Shown one piece after another: positions 37,663-46,457 of a DNA stretch of 64,000 nucleotides. The position numbers and the translations under genes were made by a program. The notes beneath the pieces are model-generated. The model saw only the letters and a list, made by a program, of their open reading frames with translations, had not been told where the DNA came from and did not search any database. How positions within the stretch are numbered: position 1 is the first letter of the stretch; every line of letters starts with the position of its first letter. The stretch comes from Streptomyces sp. Tu 3180 (GTDB taxonomy: Bacteria; Actinomycetota; Actinomycetes; Streptomycetales; Streptomycetaceae): the NCBI RefSeq assembly GCF_009852415.1, contig NZ_WOXS01000002.1, forward strand, positions 5,248,001 through 5,312,000, written 5' to 3'.

Positions 37663-38078
37663 CCGACAAGACCGAGAAGACCGCGCTCACCCCGAAGACC
37701 CACACCACCCCGCCCGCGAAGTTCTCCCACGGCGTCAGGAAGGGCAACATCCTCCAGGTCGCCGGCCAGGTCGGGTTCCTGCCCGCGGTGGAGGGCGAGC
37801 CGCCCACGCCCGCCGGCCCCACCCTGCGCGAGCAGACCCTCCAGACCCTCGCCAACGTCAAGGCGATCCTCGAGGAGGGCGGCGCCGGCTGGGACGACGT
37901 GATGATGATCCGCGTCTACCTCACCGACGTGGACCACTTCGCGGAGATGAACGAGATCTACGACACCTACTTCGAGGAGCAGGGCCTCACCCAGCCGCCC
38001 GCCGCCCGCACGACCGTCTACGTCGGTCTGCCCGCCGGACTCCTCATCGAGATCGACGCGCTCGCCGTCCTCGGCTGA
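37659..38078 (+). CDS. RidA-family enamine/imine deaminase
   Basis: 139 aa. YjgF/YER057c/UK114 family: GNILQVAGQVGFLP, TLQTLANVKAILEEGGAGWDDVMMIRVYLTD and the signature PPAARTTVYVGLPAGLLIEIDALAVL with the Arg that binds the substrate carboxylate. It clears reactive 2-aminoacrylate-type intermediates made by PLP dehydratases, which fits the D-serine/threonine-type enzyme across the divergent promoter. ATGA overlap with iclR. Confidence 0.93.
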   Translation: MTDKTEKTALTPKTHTTPPAKFSHGVRKGNILQVAGQVGFLPAVEGEPPTPAGPTLREQTLQTLANVKAILEEGGAGWDDVMMIRVYLTDVDHFAEMNEIYDTYFEEQGLTQPPAARTTVYVGLPAGLLIEIDALAVLG

Positions 38079-38118
38079 CGCCCCCTCACCCTCCCACCCC
38101 CCGCACGCCGTACGTCAC

Positions 38119-38151
38119 GGCGCGGTGTCCCGCACCCCGGGACGCCGCGCC
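38119..38151 (+). terminator. Hairpin between ridA and gntP
   Basis: 14-bp stem (GGCGCGGTGTCCCG pairing with CGGGACGCCGCGCC, one G-T wobble) with a 5-nt loop, 41 nt after the ridA stop. It would separate or attenuate transcription into the GntP gene. Confidence 0.7.
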
Positions 38152-38201
38152 GCGATCCCCCCTGCCCGAAAGCACCATGCCCTTACGCAGAGGACCCCCG
38201 C

Positions 38202-39728
38202 ATGTCCCGTTCGTCCCTCCCGCTCGCCGCCTCCGCACCGGTGGAGGCACCCCCGCACACCGGAGGCCTGCTCCTCCTCGTCGACGGCACGGCCGGTCTG
38301 CTGACCGTCGCCGCGATCGGCATCGCGCTCCTCCTCTTCCTGATCATCAAGGTCCGGCTCCAGCCCTTCGTCGCCCTCCTCGGCGTCTCCATGGCCGTCG
38401 GCCTGATGGCGGGCCTGTCGGTCACCGAGCTCTTCGGCACGGTCCAGCGCTCGGACGCCGTGTCCACCATCGAGTCCGGCATGGGCGGCATCCTCGGCCA
38501 CGTCGCGATCATCATCGGCCTGGGCACCATGCTCGGCGCGATCCTCGAGGTGAGCGGCGGCGCGGAGGTGCTGGCGAGCCGGCTGCTCGGCCTGTTCGGC
38601 GAGAAGCGGGCACCCCTCGCCATGGGTCTGACCGGCCTGGTCTTCGGCATCCCGGTCTTCTTCGACGTCGGCATCTTCGTCCTCGCGCCGATCGTGTACG
38701 CCGCCGCCAAGCGCTCCGGCAAGTCGATCCTGCTGTACTGCCTGCCGTTGCTCGCCGGCCTCTCGGTCACCCACGCCTTCCTGCCCCCGCACCCCGGCCC
38801 GGTGGCCGCCGCCGGACTGCTCCACGTCGACCTCGGCTGGGTCATCCTCATGGGCGTCGTCTGCGGGATCCCCGCCGTCGTGGCCGCGTGGGTCTACTCC
38901 GCCTGGATCGGCAGGCGCATCTTCGTCGCCGTGCCGCAGGACATGGTCGAGGCGGCCGAGGAGGCCAGGCGGGCCGTCGTCGCCGAACAGCACGGTGGGG
39001 GTGCCCCCTGCTCGAGCGGAGTCGAGAGCTCGGGGGACGGGGCCGAACCGCGCGAGACGCCGGTGCCGCTCGGCACGGTCCTCGGCATCATCGGGACGCC
39101 GCTCGTCCTGATCCTCGCCGCGACCTTCTCCTCGATCGCCCTGGACCCCTCCACCCTCCGCTCGGTGATCGAGTTCTTCGGCCACCCCTTCGTGGCCCTC
39201 ACCCTCGCCCTGTTCCTCGCGTACTACCTGCTCGGCATCCGGCGCGGCTGGTCCCGCAAGTCCCTGGAGACCGTCTCCACGTCCTCGCTGAAGCCGGTCG
39301 GCAACATCCTGCTGGTGGTCGGCGCGGGCGGGGTCTTCGGCGCCGTCCTCAAGGCCAGCGGGGTCGCCCAGGCACTCTCGGACACCTTCAACGACGTCGG
39401 CCTGCCGGTGATCGTCCTCTCCTACCTGATCTCCGTGGTGCTGCGGGTCGCGCAGGGCTCGGCGACGGTGGCGATCGTGACCACGGCGGGCATCGTCGCC
39501 CCGCTGCTGGCCGAGGGGGACCACTCGCAGGCGTTCGTCGCGCTCGTCATCATGGCCATCTCGGCGGGCTCGATCTTCGCCTCGCACGTCAACGACGGCG
39601 GGTTCTGGATGGTGGCCAAGTACTTCGGCATCAGCGAGCGGGACACGCTCAGGACCTGGACGGTGCTGGAGAGCGTGCTGTCGGTGGCCGGATTCGCGGT
39701 CGCGGCGGCGCTCAGCCTGGTCGTGTGA
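38202..39728 (+). CDS. GntP-family gluconate/sugar-acid:H+ symporter
   Basis: 508 aa with about 12-14 TM helices. GntP hallmarks: GFGTML-like LGTMLGAILEVSGGAEVLA, FGIPVFFDVGIFVLAPI, HAFLPPHPGPVAAA, ARVAQGSATVAI (here VLRVAQGSATVAIVTTAG) and SIFASHVNDGGFWMV. It imports gluconate or related hydroxy acids and supplies substrate to the kinase operon upstream. Odd feature: the central hydrophilic loop (about residues 262-281) is encoded by a Streptomyces-type palindromic repeat. Confidence 0.92.
   Translation: MSRSSLPLAASAPVEAPPHTGGLLLLVDGTAGLLTVAAIGIALLLFLIIKVRLQPFVALLGVSMAVGLMAGLSVTELFGTVQRSDAVSTIESGMGGILGHVAIIIGLGTMLGAILEVSGGAEVLASRLLGLFGEKRAPLAMGLTGLVFGIPVFFDVGIFVLAPIVYAAAKRSGKSILLYCLPLLAGLSVTHAFLPPHPGPVAAAGLLHVDLGWVILMGVVCGIPAVVAAWVYSAWIGRRIFVAVPQDMVEAAEEARRAVVAEQHGGGAPCSSGVESSGDGAEPRETPVPLGTVLGIIGTPLVLILAATFSSIALDPSTLRSVIEFFGHPFVALTLALFLAYYLLGIRRGWSRKSLETVSTSSLKPVGNILLVVGAGGVFGAVLKASGVAQALSDTFNDVGLPVIVLSYLISVVLRVAQGSATVAIVTTAGIVAPLLAEGDHSQAFVALVIMAISAGSIFASHVNDGGFWMVAKYFGISERDTLRTWTVLESVLSVAGFAVAAALSLVV
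38994..39037. repeat. Palindromic small dispersed repeat inserted in frame within gntP
   Basis: GGTGGGGGTGCCCCC, then TGCTCGAGCGGAGTCGAGAGCTCGGGGGA in two steps, is the familiar Streptomyces dispersed element usually found between genes. It contains self-complementary segments GGGGG-TG-CCCCC, CTCGA...TCGAG and GAGCTC. Here it encodes GGGAPCSSGVESSG in a cytosolic loop without breaking the frame. Confidence 0.7.
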
Positions 39729-39811
39729 GCCGCGGTGTCCGTGTAGTCGTCTGATAACGAAGTCGGGGTCGGCTGTGTCCGGCACAGGTTTGTCGACCAT
39801 ACTGCCCTGCT

Positions 39812-40381
39812 GTGGAGCAGCGCATAGGTTCGAGCAGCCAGCCCCTGGAAGGCGCCGGATTCGACCCGGCTTTCATCCCCGGGCTCACCTCACCCGCGTC
39901 CGGCCGTGAGGAGGAGGCGAAGGCGACGGCGGAGGAGCCGCAGGACACGGCACCCGGGCCGGAGCCCGAGCCGGAGGAGGACTCCGCCGCGGAGGCCGCC
40001 TCCGGCGAGGAGACCGCCTCCCCCGAGGAGGAGGCGGCCCCCGACGGCCCGGTCTTCGAGGCGTCCGACCGCCGCGCGCGCATCGTCGCCGACCACAGCG
40101 GCGTCCGCCTGCGCCTGGACGACCAGGAGTGCGAGTTCCGCTGGGACGAGATCGGCGCGGTGGAGACGGAGACCGCCCGCTTCGGCAAGCGCTGGACGGT
40201 CACCGTCCACACCCCCGACCGCCGCTGGTACCCCCTCGAGGTCGAGGCCCCGTCCCGGAGCCGGTTCGCCGAGTGGGACGCCGGACTGGACGCGGTCCTG
40301 GACGCGTACTTCGAGGAGGACGGCGACAGGTCCGCCGAGCCGGCCGAGACCTCGGCCGGCTCCGCGGAGGACACCGGGTGA
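39812..40381 (+). CDS. Acidic hypothetical protein with C-terminal PH-like domain
   Basis: 189 aa. Residues 25-85 are a Glu/Ala/Pro-rich disordered stretch. Residues about 86-170 form a compact beta domain (ARIVADHSGVRLRLDDQECEFRWDEIGAVETETARFGKRWTVTVHTPDRRWYPLEVEA) that looks PH/bPH-like. GTG start at 39812 with no SD. CATACT at about 39798 could be a -10, which would make the message leaderless. Conserved in style in Streptomyces, function unknown. Confidence 0.7.
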   Translation: MEQRIGSSSQPLEGAGFDPAFIPGLTSPASGREEEAKATAEEPQDTAPGPEPEPEEDSAAEAASGEETASPEEEAAPDGPVFEASDRRARIVADHSGVRLRLDDQECEFRWDEIGAVETETARFGKRWTVTVHTPDRRWYPLEVEAPSRSRFAEWDAGLDAVLDAYFEEDGDRSAEPAETSAGSAEDTG

Positions 40382-40387
40382 CGCGTC

Positions 40388-41725
40388 CTAACGGCAGTAC
40401 TGCGCCTCCTTGCCGATGGAGCGGTACATGCAGTCCGCGTTCTCCAGGAGCTGCAGGACGGCGTCCCGGTTGCGGGACGTCTCCCGCTCGATGACCTCGT
40501 CGGGCGGGTAGAACCCGCCCCCGGAGCTGGAGCGCGGGTACATCTCGAAGGTGTAGCCGAAGATCCTGTGCGTGCCCCACAGGTAGTCGTCGATCGACCC
40601 GTCCGTGATGTACAGGTCGCTGGACTGCTCGGCCGTGTAGCCGTTGCTGGCCGCCATCTTCTGGCCGACCGCCTTGAACGCGGCGTTGTCGTCGGCCGTC
40701 ATCCCGGTCGTGGTGTCGGAGTAGGTGTAGCCGAACGGCCACAGCACCAGCTCGCTGTAGGTGTGGAAGTCGATGCCGGCCTTGATCTGCTGCACCCCGC
40801 CGACGACCCGGCTGCGCACGAAGTTCGCCACGACCTTCACCTCGGTCGCGGACTCCGGGGCGGAACCGCGGTAGGTCTCGGAGGACGTGGAGCCCGAGGA
40901 GCCGCCGCAGCAGCCCCAGCGGTAGTCCCAGTTGCGGTTCAGGTCGGTCCCGACGTACGAGGAACCGGAGTTGGGCTGGCGGTTCTTGCGCCAGGAGCGG
41001 TAGGAGCCGCTCGCGATGTCGTACTCCCCTCCGTCCGGGTTGAGGTCCGGGATGATCCAGATCTCCCGGCCGTTGACCATGCTGGTGATCCGCGAGTCGC
41101 TGCCGTACCCCGCGCCGAGCTCGCGCAGCAGGTACAGGGCCATCTCGACGGTCAGGTGCTCGCGGGCGTGCTGGTGGTGGGTGAACAGGACCTCGGGCTC
41201 GTTCTCGTCGGTCGCCACGTTGTCGCTGATCTTGACGGCGACGATGTCCCGGCCCTGGTAGGACCTGCCGATCACCCGCTTGCTCATGATGCCCGGGTAC
41301 GCGGCCAGCCGCTGGTCGATCTCCGCGTTCATCTCGGCGTAGTTGTGGTAGCGGGAGTCGGCCGAGGGGAAGTCGAACAGCCGCAGGCCGTCGGCGGCGG
41401 ACGAGCGGTCGGGGGCCGCGCCCAACGGCGTGACCTCGTAGCCCTGCTGACGCAGCGTCCGGATCTGGTCCGCGCGCCCGGAGACGACCACCGTCTCCTC
41501 GTCGGCCTCGTCCACGGTGACGCCGGAGCGCTGGATCGCCGTGCGGGTCACGGGAGTCGTGTGCTGGTGGATCTCGTACTGGCGGACGTCGTCGGCCGAG
41601 GGCGCCGCCCGGTCCGCGCCGTCGGCGCCGGCCGGCGTGGCCGTCAGGGACACGGGCGCCGCGAGGGCGAGGGCGAGCAGGGCGGCGAGCGCTGCGGAAC
41701 GTCTGCCGCGTGAGCGGAGTCGCAT
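40388..41725 (-). CDS. Secreted M14-family zinc carboxypeptidase
   Basis: 445 aa from ATG at 41725 (AAGGAG upstream). Signal peptide MRLRSRGRRSAALAALLALALAAPVSLTATPAGA. Pro-domain to about 120, then the peptidase M14 domain: HHQHAREHLTVEMALYLL (zinc His and Glu), DLNPDGGEYD and RKNRQPN...GTDLNRNWDYRW (substrate Arg/Asn), GIDFHTYSELVLWPFGY (third zinc His), YLWGTHRIFGYTFEMYP (catalytic Glu). Cleaves C-terminal residues outside the cell. A CCGG-Cys cluster in the middle may form disulfides. Confidence 0.94.
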   Translation of the reverse strand: MRLRSRGRRSAALAALLALALAAPVSLTATPAGADGADRAAPSADDVRQYEIHQHTTPVTRTAIQRSGVTVDEADEETVVVSGRADQIRTLRQQGYEVTPLGAAPDRSSAADGLRLFDFPSADSRYHNYAEMNAEIDQRLAAYPGIMSKRVIGRSYQGRDIVAVKISDNVATDENEPEVLFTHHQHAREHLTVEMALYLLRELGAGYGSDSRITSMVNGREIWIIPDLNPDGGEYDIASGSYRSWRKNRQPNSGSSYVGTDLNRNWDYRWGCCGGSSGSTSSETYRGSAPESATEVKVVANFVRSRVVGGVQQIKAGIDFHTYSELVLWPFGYTYSDTTTGMTADDNAAFKAVGQKMAASNGYTAEQSSDLYITDGSIDDYLWGTHRIFGYTFEMYPRSSSGGGFYPPDEVIERETSRNRDAVLQLLENADCMYRSIGKEAQYCR

Positions 41726-41907
41726 GAAGTCTCCTTGTGGGAGGTGGGGTTGTTCAGTGCGACGTGCGTGGTGCGGTGCCGACATCGTCCGGTGGTGACA
41801 TGATCAGGTCAAGATGACGTGGGCCGGACCGCTCGACCAGGTGTATCCGGTGAAGATCCCCGCACGCCCCCTTGCCCGCCCGGCACCCATCCGCTTTCTT
41901 GACCTCC

Positions 41908-43233
41908 ATGGCGGACACCACGGGAAACACCCAGGACACCGGAGCAGCGCACGGCGCCGGCCCCCAGCCCCGCAAGTCCAGTTGGAAGTACATCGGCCCC
42001 GGCATCGTCGTCGCCGCGACCGGCGTCGGGGCCGGCGACCTCGTCGCCACGCTCATCGCCGGCAGCAACTTCGGCTACACCCTCCTGTGGGCCGCGATCA
42101 TCGGCTGCCTGGTGAAGATCTCCCTCGCCGAGGCGGCGGGCCGCTGGCACCTGTCCACCGGCCGCACCCTGTTCGACGGCTGGGCGAGTCTGGGCCGCTG
42201 GACGACGTACTTCTTCGGCTTCTACGTCGTCGTCTGGGGCTTCGTCTACGGCGCGGCGGCGATGTCGTCCAGCGCCCTGCCGCTCCAGGCGCTCTTCCCG
42301 GACGTGATGGACCTCGAGTGGTGGGGCATCGCCTGCGCCCTGGTGGGCCTGGCCTTCGTCTGGTTCAACCAGTACGCGGTCTTCGAGAAGGTCATGACCG
42401 TCCTGGTGGGCGTCATGTTCGTGGTCACCGTCTACCTCGCGGTCCGCGTCACCCCGAACCTCGGCGACGCCTTCGCCGGGCTGCTGCCCGTCCTGCCCGA
42501 CGAGAAGGACTCGGTCCTCAACACCCTCGGCCTGATCGGCGGTGTCGGCGGCACCATCACGCTCGCCGCCTACGGCTACTGGGTCAACGCCAAGGGCTGG
42601 ACGAACACCGGCTGGATGAAGGTCATGCGGCTGGACAACCGCGTCGCCTACCTCACCACCGGCGTCTTCGTGGTCGCCATGCTCTTCGTCGGCGCCGAAC
42701 TGCTCCACTCGGCGAACATCGCGATCGCCGGCGGCGACAAGGGCCTGGTGCAGCTGAGCGACATCCTGGAGGACAGGTACGGCACCGCCACGGCGAAGTT
42801 CTTCCTGATCGGCTTCTTCGCCACCTCCTTCACCTCGCTGATCGGCGTCTGGCACGGCGTGAGCCTGATGTTCGCCGACTTCGTGGCGCGCGGCCGGAAG
42901 AAGGCGGCCGAGTCCAAGGGCGAGGAGATCGCCTCCGGCGCGCGGGAGAAGTCCTGGCCCTTCCGCGCCTACCTCCTGTGGCTGACCTTCCCGCCCATGA
43001 TCCTCCTCTTCGAGGGCCAGCCCTTCCGCCTGGTCATCGTCTACGGCGTCCTCGGCGCCGCCTTCATGCCCTTCCTGGCCCTCACCCTGGTCTGGCTCCT
43101 CAACTCCGACCGCACCCCCCGCGAATGGCGCAACGGCGCCCTCAGCAACGCCATGCTGGCCGTCGCGGGACTGCTGTTCCTGGTCCTGTGCGTCAAGCAG
43201 ATCTGGGACCAGCCGTGGTCGGAGTTCTTCTGA
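41908..43233 (+). CDS. Nramp-family divalent metal transporter
   Basis: 441 aa, about 11 TM helices. SWKYIGPGIVVAATGVGAGDLVATLIAGSNFGYTLLW is the Nramp opening, with the DPG-type metal site replaced by GAGDL, as in the distant Nramp subgroup. Later ATGGVGGTITLAAYGYW-type region (GGVGGTITLAAYGYWVN) replaces the canonical MPH helix 6. The substrate could therefore differ from Mn/Fe. Start ATG at 41908, with no clear SD; an upstream in-frame ATG at 41872 would add 12 residues. Followed by a long hairpin. Confidence 0.85.
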   Translation: MADTTGNTQDTGAAHGAGPQPRKSSWKYIGPGIVVAATGVGAGDLVATLIAGSNFGYTLLWAAIIGCLVKISLAEAAGRWHLSTGRTLFDGWASLGRWTTYFFGFYVVVWGFVYGAAAMSSSALPLQALFPDVMDLEWWGIACALVGLAFVWFNQYAVFEKVMTVLVGVMFVVTVYLAVRVTPNLGDAFAGLLPVLPDEKDSVLNTLGLIGGVGGTITLAAYGYWVNAKGWTNTGWMKVMRLDNRVAYLTTGVFVVAMLFVGAELLHSANIAIAGGDKGLVQLSDILEDRYGTATAKFFLIGFFATSFTSLIGVWHGVSLMFADFVARGRKKAAESKGEEIASGAREKSWPFRAYLLWLTFPPMILLFEGQPFRLVIVYGVLGAAFMPFLALTLVWLLNSDRTPREWRNGALSNAMLAVAGLLFLVLCVKQIWDQPWSEFF

Positions 43234-43240
43234 CCGGCCC

Positions 43241-43291
43241 CGCACGCGACCGCCCCCGCCCGCATGCCGCGGGCGGGGGCGGTCGCGTGCG
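43241..43291. terminator. Long bidirectional hairpin between Nramp and chitinase genes
   Basis: Perfect stem of about 23 bp (CGCACGCGACCGCCCCCGCC with its complement) and a 5-nt loop near 43264-43268. It lies 8 nt after the Nramp stop and 13 nt from the chitinase stop, between convergent genes. Confidence 0.88.
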
Positions 43292-43303
43292 TACAGGCCG
43301 GAG

Positions 43304-45004
43304 CTACGGCAGCGCGTGCACGTGCGGGCCCACCGCGCTGGACCAGGCGTTGCCCGCCGTCGCGTCCCAGTTGGTGGACCAGGTCATCGCGCCCCGCAGG
43401 TCCGGGTAGGTCCGCGAGGGCTTGAAGGTGCCGCAGTTCGTGCCCTTCGTCAGGCAGTCCAGGGCGTTGTTCACCACGGCCGGGGAGACGTAGCCGCTGC
43501 CCGCGCCGCGCGTCGAGGCCGGCAGGCCCAGGCCGACCTGGGACGGGGCGAGGCCGCCCTCCAGCTGGATGCAGGCCAGGGCGGTCAGGAAGTCCACCGA
43601 GCCCTGGCTGTAGACCTTCCCGTCACAGCCCAGCATGGAACCGCTGTTGTAGTACTGCATGTTGACGACCGTGAGGATGTCCTTCACGTTCAGCGCGGTC
43701 CGGAAGTAGGAGTTGGACGTCGACTGCATGTCGATGGTCTGCGGGGCCATGGTCAGGATCATCGACGGGCCCGCCTTCGCGGACAGCGCCCGCAGCGCCT
43801 GCGTCATGTAGGTCGCGTCGAGGCCGTTCTCCAGGTCGATGTCGACGCCGTCGAAGCCGTACTCCTGCATCAGGGCGTACACCGAGTTCGCGAAGGCCGT
43901 CGCCGAGGCGGAGTCGTTCACCGAGACGGTGCCCTTCTCGCCGCCGACCGAGATGATGACCTTCTTCCCGGCCGCCTGCTTGGCCCGGACGTCCGCCTTG
44001 AACTGGTCGACGGTGTAACCGTTCAGGCCCGCGGTGTCCAGGTTGAAGGTGACCGCCCCGGGCGTGTTGGTGGCGTCGGCGAAGGCGACCGCGATGATGT
44101 CGTACTGGGCGGACACGTCGGAGATCCGCTGCACCGCCGCCCCGTTGTTGAAGTTCTGCCAGTAGCCGGTCACCGCGTGCCGGGGCAGGCCGCCGCCCCC
44201 GCCGCCGCTCTCCTTCGTCCGGGCGGTCACGGCCGCCGACTTCGGCGACTCGCCCGCCGCGTTGGTCGCGGCGACCTGGAAGGAGTACGAGGTGGCGGCC
44301 GCGAGGCCGGTCACCGTCGCCGAGGTGCCCGAGACGGCGGTCACCCGCGTGCCGTCGCGGTAGACGGTGTACCCCGTCGCCCCCGACACCGCGTTCCACG
44401 CCAGGGACACCGAGGAGGACGTCGTGCCGGAGACGCCCAGGCCGCCGGGCGTGCCCGGGATCGTGGGCTGGGGGCCACCGCCGCCGCCCCCGTCGGGGCC
44501 GAACACCGACAGGTCGTCCGCGTAGTAGGCCGCCTGGCCGTACCAGCCGTGGGTGTAGACCGTCACCGAGGTGGTGGAGGACCCGGTGGTGAAGCTCGTC
44601 GAGAGCTGCTTCCAGCTGCCGGAGTCCGGCGTCCAGGTGGACACGTCGGTGGTCCCGGTGCCGGTCACGCCCAGGTAGGCGTAGCCGCCCTGCACCCAGG
44701 CGCTCAGCCGGTACGTGGAGCCGGGCTTCACCGCGACGGTCTGGCTGCAGCGGGCGTTGTCCTGCCCGGACGGCGTCGCCTTGAGCGCGGCCGTGCCGCC
44801 GTGCACGGGGGAGGAGACGGTCGTCCCGCTGTTCGCCGAGCAGGTCCAGTTGCCCAGACCCGCCTCGAAGCCGCCGTTCCTGGCGTTGTCGACGTCCGCG
44901 GCGGACGCCTGGCCCGCGCCGGCGAGGGTGAGGGCGAGGGCGGAGACGAGGGCTCCGGCCCAGATGCGTCTGCTGCGTCGGGGCGTGCCCGGTACGCGGT
45001 CCAC
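43304..45004 (-). CDS. Secreted GH18 chitinase with CBM and fibronectin III domain
   Basis: 566 aa. GTG start at 45004 with GGAGG upstream. Signal peptide (IWAGALVSALALTLAGAGQASA/AD). An N-terminal carbohydrate-binding beta domain (about 37-168), a Gly linker, an FnIII domain (about 183-263), a Gly linker, then the GH18 barrel (275-566) with the catalytic motif FDGVDIDLE (acid Glu392). Hydrolyses chitin outside the cell; this architecture matches Streptomyces family 18 chitinases such as ChiC/ChiD types. Two DasR-like operators upstream imply control by GlcNAc availability. Confidence 0.95.
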   Translation of the reverse strand: MDRVPGTPRRSRRIWAGALVSALALTLAGAGQASAADVDNARNGGFEAGLGNWTCSANSGTTVSSPVHGGTAALKATPSGQDNARCSQTVAVKPGSTYRLSAWVQGGYAYLGVTGTGTTDVSTWTPDSGSWKQLSTSFTTGSSTTSVTVYTHGWYGQAAYYADDLSVFGPDGGGGGGPQPTIPGTPGGLGVSGTTSSSVSLAWNAVSGATGYTVYRDGTRVTAVSGTSATVTGLAAATSYSFQVAATNAAGESPKSAAVTARTKESGGGGGGLPRHAVTGYWQNFNNGAAVQRISDVSAQYDIIAVAFADATNTPGAVTFNLDTAGLNGYTVDQFKADVRAKQAAGKKVIISVGGEKGTVSVNDSASATAFANSVYALMQEYGFDGVDIDLENGLDATYMTQALRALSAKAGPSMILTMAPQTIDMQSTSNSYFRTALNVKDILTVVNMQYYNSGSMLGCDGKVYSQGSVDFLTALACIQLEGGLAPSQVGLGLPASTRGAGSGYVSPAVVNNALDCLTKGTNCGTFKPSRTYPDLRGAMTWSTNWDATAGNAWSSAVGPHVHALP

Positions 45005-45077
45005 TGGGGCCTCCGGTGGGGGAGAAGGAGTGGGGGAAGGAGCGGGGAAGCGACGGTGGCCACCGTTGGACCTACAA

Positions 45078-45116
45078 GGTGGTCCAGACCAATCGCCTTG
45101 TCAATGGTCCGGACCG
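45078..45116. promoter_or_regulatory. Two DasR-responsive-element-like sites upstream of the chitinase
   Basis: TGGTCCAGACCA (45080-45091) and TGGTCCGGACCG (45105-45116), 25 nt apart centre to centre. Both match the dre core TGGTCTAGACCA that DasR binds upstream of Streptomyces chitinase genes. They lie 74-112 nt ahead of the chitinase start, consistent with repression lifted by GlcN-6-P. Confidence 0.85.
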
Positions 45117-45437
45117 ACATCGGTCGCCGGGCCCCGCCGCGCGGCGCCCTCCCGTCCGGAACCCCCCTCCCCGGCGGCTCCGCACAGCGGGCCCGGCGTC
45201 AAGGCGGCGCACGGGATCCACACCCACGGGTCCGGGCCGCGACCGGCGAGATGCTCAACCTGTCCCGTTATGGCGCGCCTTGTGCCACAGGAGTTCCTGT
45301 TCCGCTACTCAAACGCTGTTCTCCGGTCACGGAGCCGTGGATACAGTGCTGAGGTAGTCACGCAGTGAAGTCACCCGGGTGTACCGGAGTAACGCCCGGT
45401 GGACCGCCGGGGCGTGGGGAGAACGGGGAGCTGCGCT
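45117..45437. other. Intergenic region between chitinase promoter and the Tad locus
   Basis: About 320 nt without a gene. It should contain the promoter for the rightward Tad locus. The right part is less GC-rich (45290-45370); GATACAGT near 45341 could include a -10. GGGGAG at 45425-45430 precedes the GTG at 45438. Confidence 0.4.
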
Positions 45438-46304
45438 GTGCCAACCGCCATCGCCGTGACCAGCGCCGACATGGCGCTGCCGCCGCAGGACGAACGGACC
45501 CTGCCCGCCGTGGTGCTGCGGGACCTCGAGACCCGTCCGCTCGAACAGGCGCTGGCCGACCTCCAGACGCTGATCGAGCAGCACGGCCACGTCATCGTGG
45601 TCTGCTCGCAGGCCGCCCCCACCGCCGTCCGGCGGCGGCTGCACACCCTGCGCTCCCTGCTGGAGAGCGACCGGGTCGCGCTCTTCCGCCCCGCCCTCCC
45701 GCCGCTCGGGATCGCCGTCCTGGCCCGCCAGCTGCGGCAGCTCGCCTCCTGCGACCTCACCCCCGGCGTCCTCGCCTCGGCCGGCCGCCTGCTGATCCAC
45801 TACATCCACGCCGGGGCCCTGCTGGGCTCCGTCGCCCGCCTCGACCGCGTCCCGGTGAACCTCAAGCAGCACGCCAAGTCCTGGATGCCCGGCAGCCAGT
45901 TCGCCGTCCTCGCCCACCCGCAGCCGCAGCTCGTCCGCCTCGGCCCCGAGGCCGCGCTCGACGGCCCGGAGTTCGGCACCTGGATGCTCCTCGCCAAGGG
46001 CCAGCTCCAGTCCGACTGGGTCACCGGCACCCTGGCGCCGGCCTGGAAGGTCCAGGGGCTGCACGAGGCACCGCTTCCGGCCGAGTCCCCGGGCTGGTGG
46101 GGGACCGGCAGGCTGATCGAGTTCTGCACCTACCTGCCCGACCTGTCCGTCCTCTACCAGCTGGTCACGTCCGTGCGCCGGACCACCTGCCACTGGTGCG
46201 GCATCGACGTCATCGGCGACCGGTGCGTGTTCTGTTCGGCCACACCACCCGGCCAGGAGGACCCGCACCGGTCACGGCCCGGGAACCGCACGGCCGTCGG
46301 GTGA
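45438..46304 (+). CDS. Conserved hypothetical protein heading the Tad pilus locus
   Basis: 288 aa from GTG at 45438 (GGGGAG 7 nt upstream). The N-terminal half is helical (LRDLETRPLEQALADLQTLIEQHGHVIVVCSQAAP, VRRRLHTLRSLL). The C-terminus has a possible zinc knuckle (CHWCGIDVIGDRCVFC, two CxxC pairs at about 255-270). No signal or TM. It precedes cpaB in the same direction, so it may be a cytosolic regulator or assembly factor of the pilus. Not a recognised family. Confidence 0.72.
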   Translation: MPTAIAVTSADMALPPQDERTLPAVVLRDLETRPLEQALADLQTLIEQHGHVIVVCSQAAPTAVRRRLHTLRSLLESDRVALFRPALPPLGIAVLARQLRQLASCDLTPGVLASAGRLLIHYIHAGALLGSVARLDRVPVNLKQHAKSWMPGSQFAVLAHPQPQLVRLGPEAALDGPEFGTWMLLAKGQLQSDWVTGTLAPAWKVQGLHEAPLPAESPGWWGTGRLIEFCTYLPDLSVLYQLVTSVRRTTCHWCGIDVIGDRCVFCSATPPGQEDPHRSRPGNRTAVG

Positions 46305-46362
46305 GTCCCGCACCACGAGGCGCCCCGGACGGCTCCCGCCGTCCCGGGCCTCCCGACCCGCC

Positions 46363-46404
46363 GGTCCACCGCACCCGGTCCACCGCACCCGGCCCACCGC
46401 ACCT
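46363..46404 (+). repeat. Three tandem 14-bp repeats upstream of cpaB
   Basis: GGTCCACCGCACCC repeated three times (last copy with two changes) in the 153-nt gap between the zinc-knuckle protein and cpaB. It could be a slippage-prone spacer or a protein site; no dyad symmetry. Confidence 0.65.
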
Positions 46405-46457
46405 GATCCGCCCGCCCGATCCCGCTCGACCGATTTCCCGATGAGGTTGCACGGTTC

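Noticed and set aside
46363..46404. Three 14-bp tandem repeats considered as a CRISPR-like array
   Set aside because: Units are contiguous with no spacers, and no cas genes are present.
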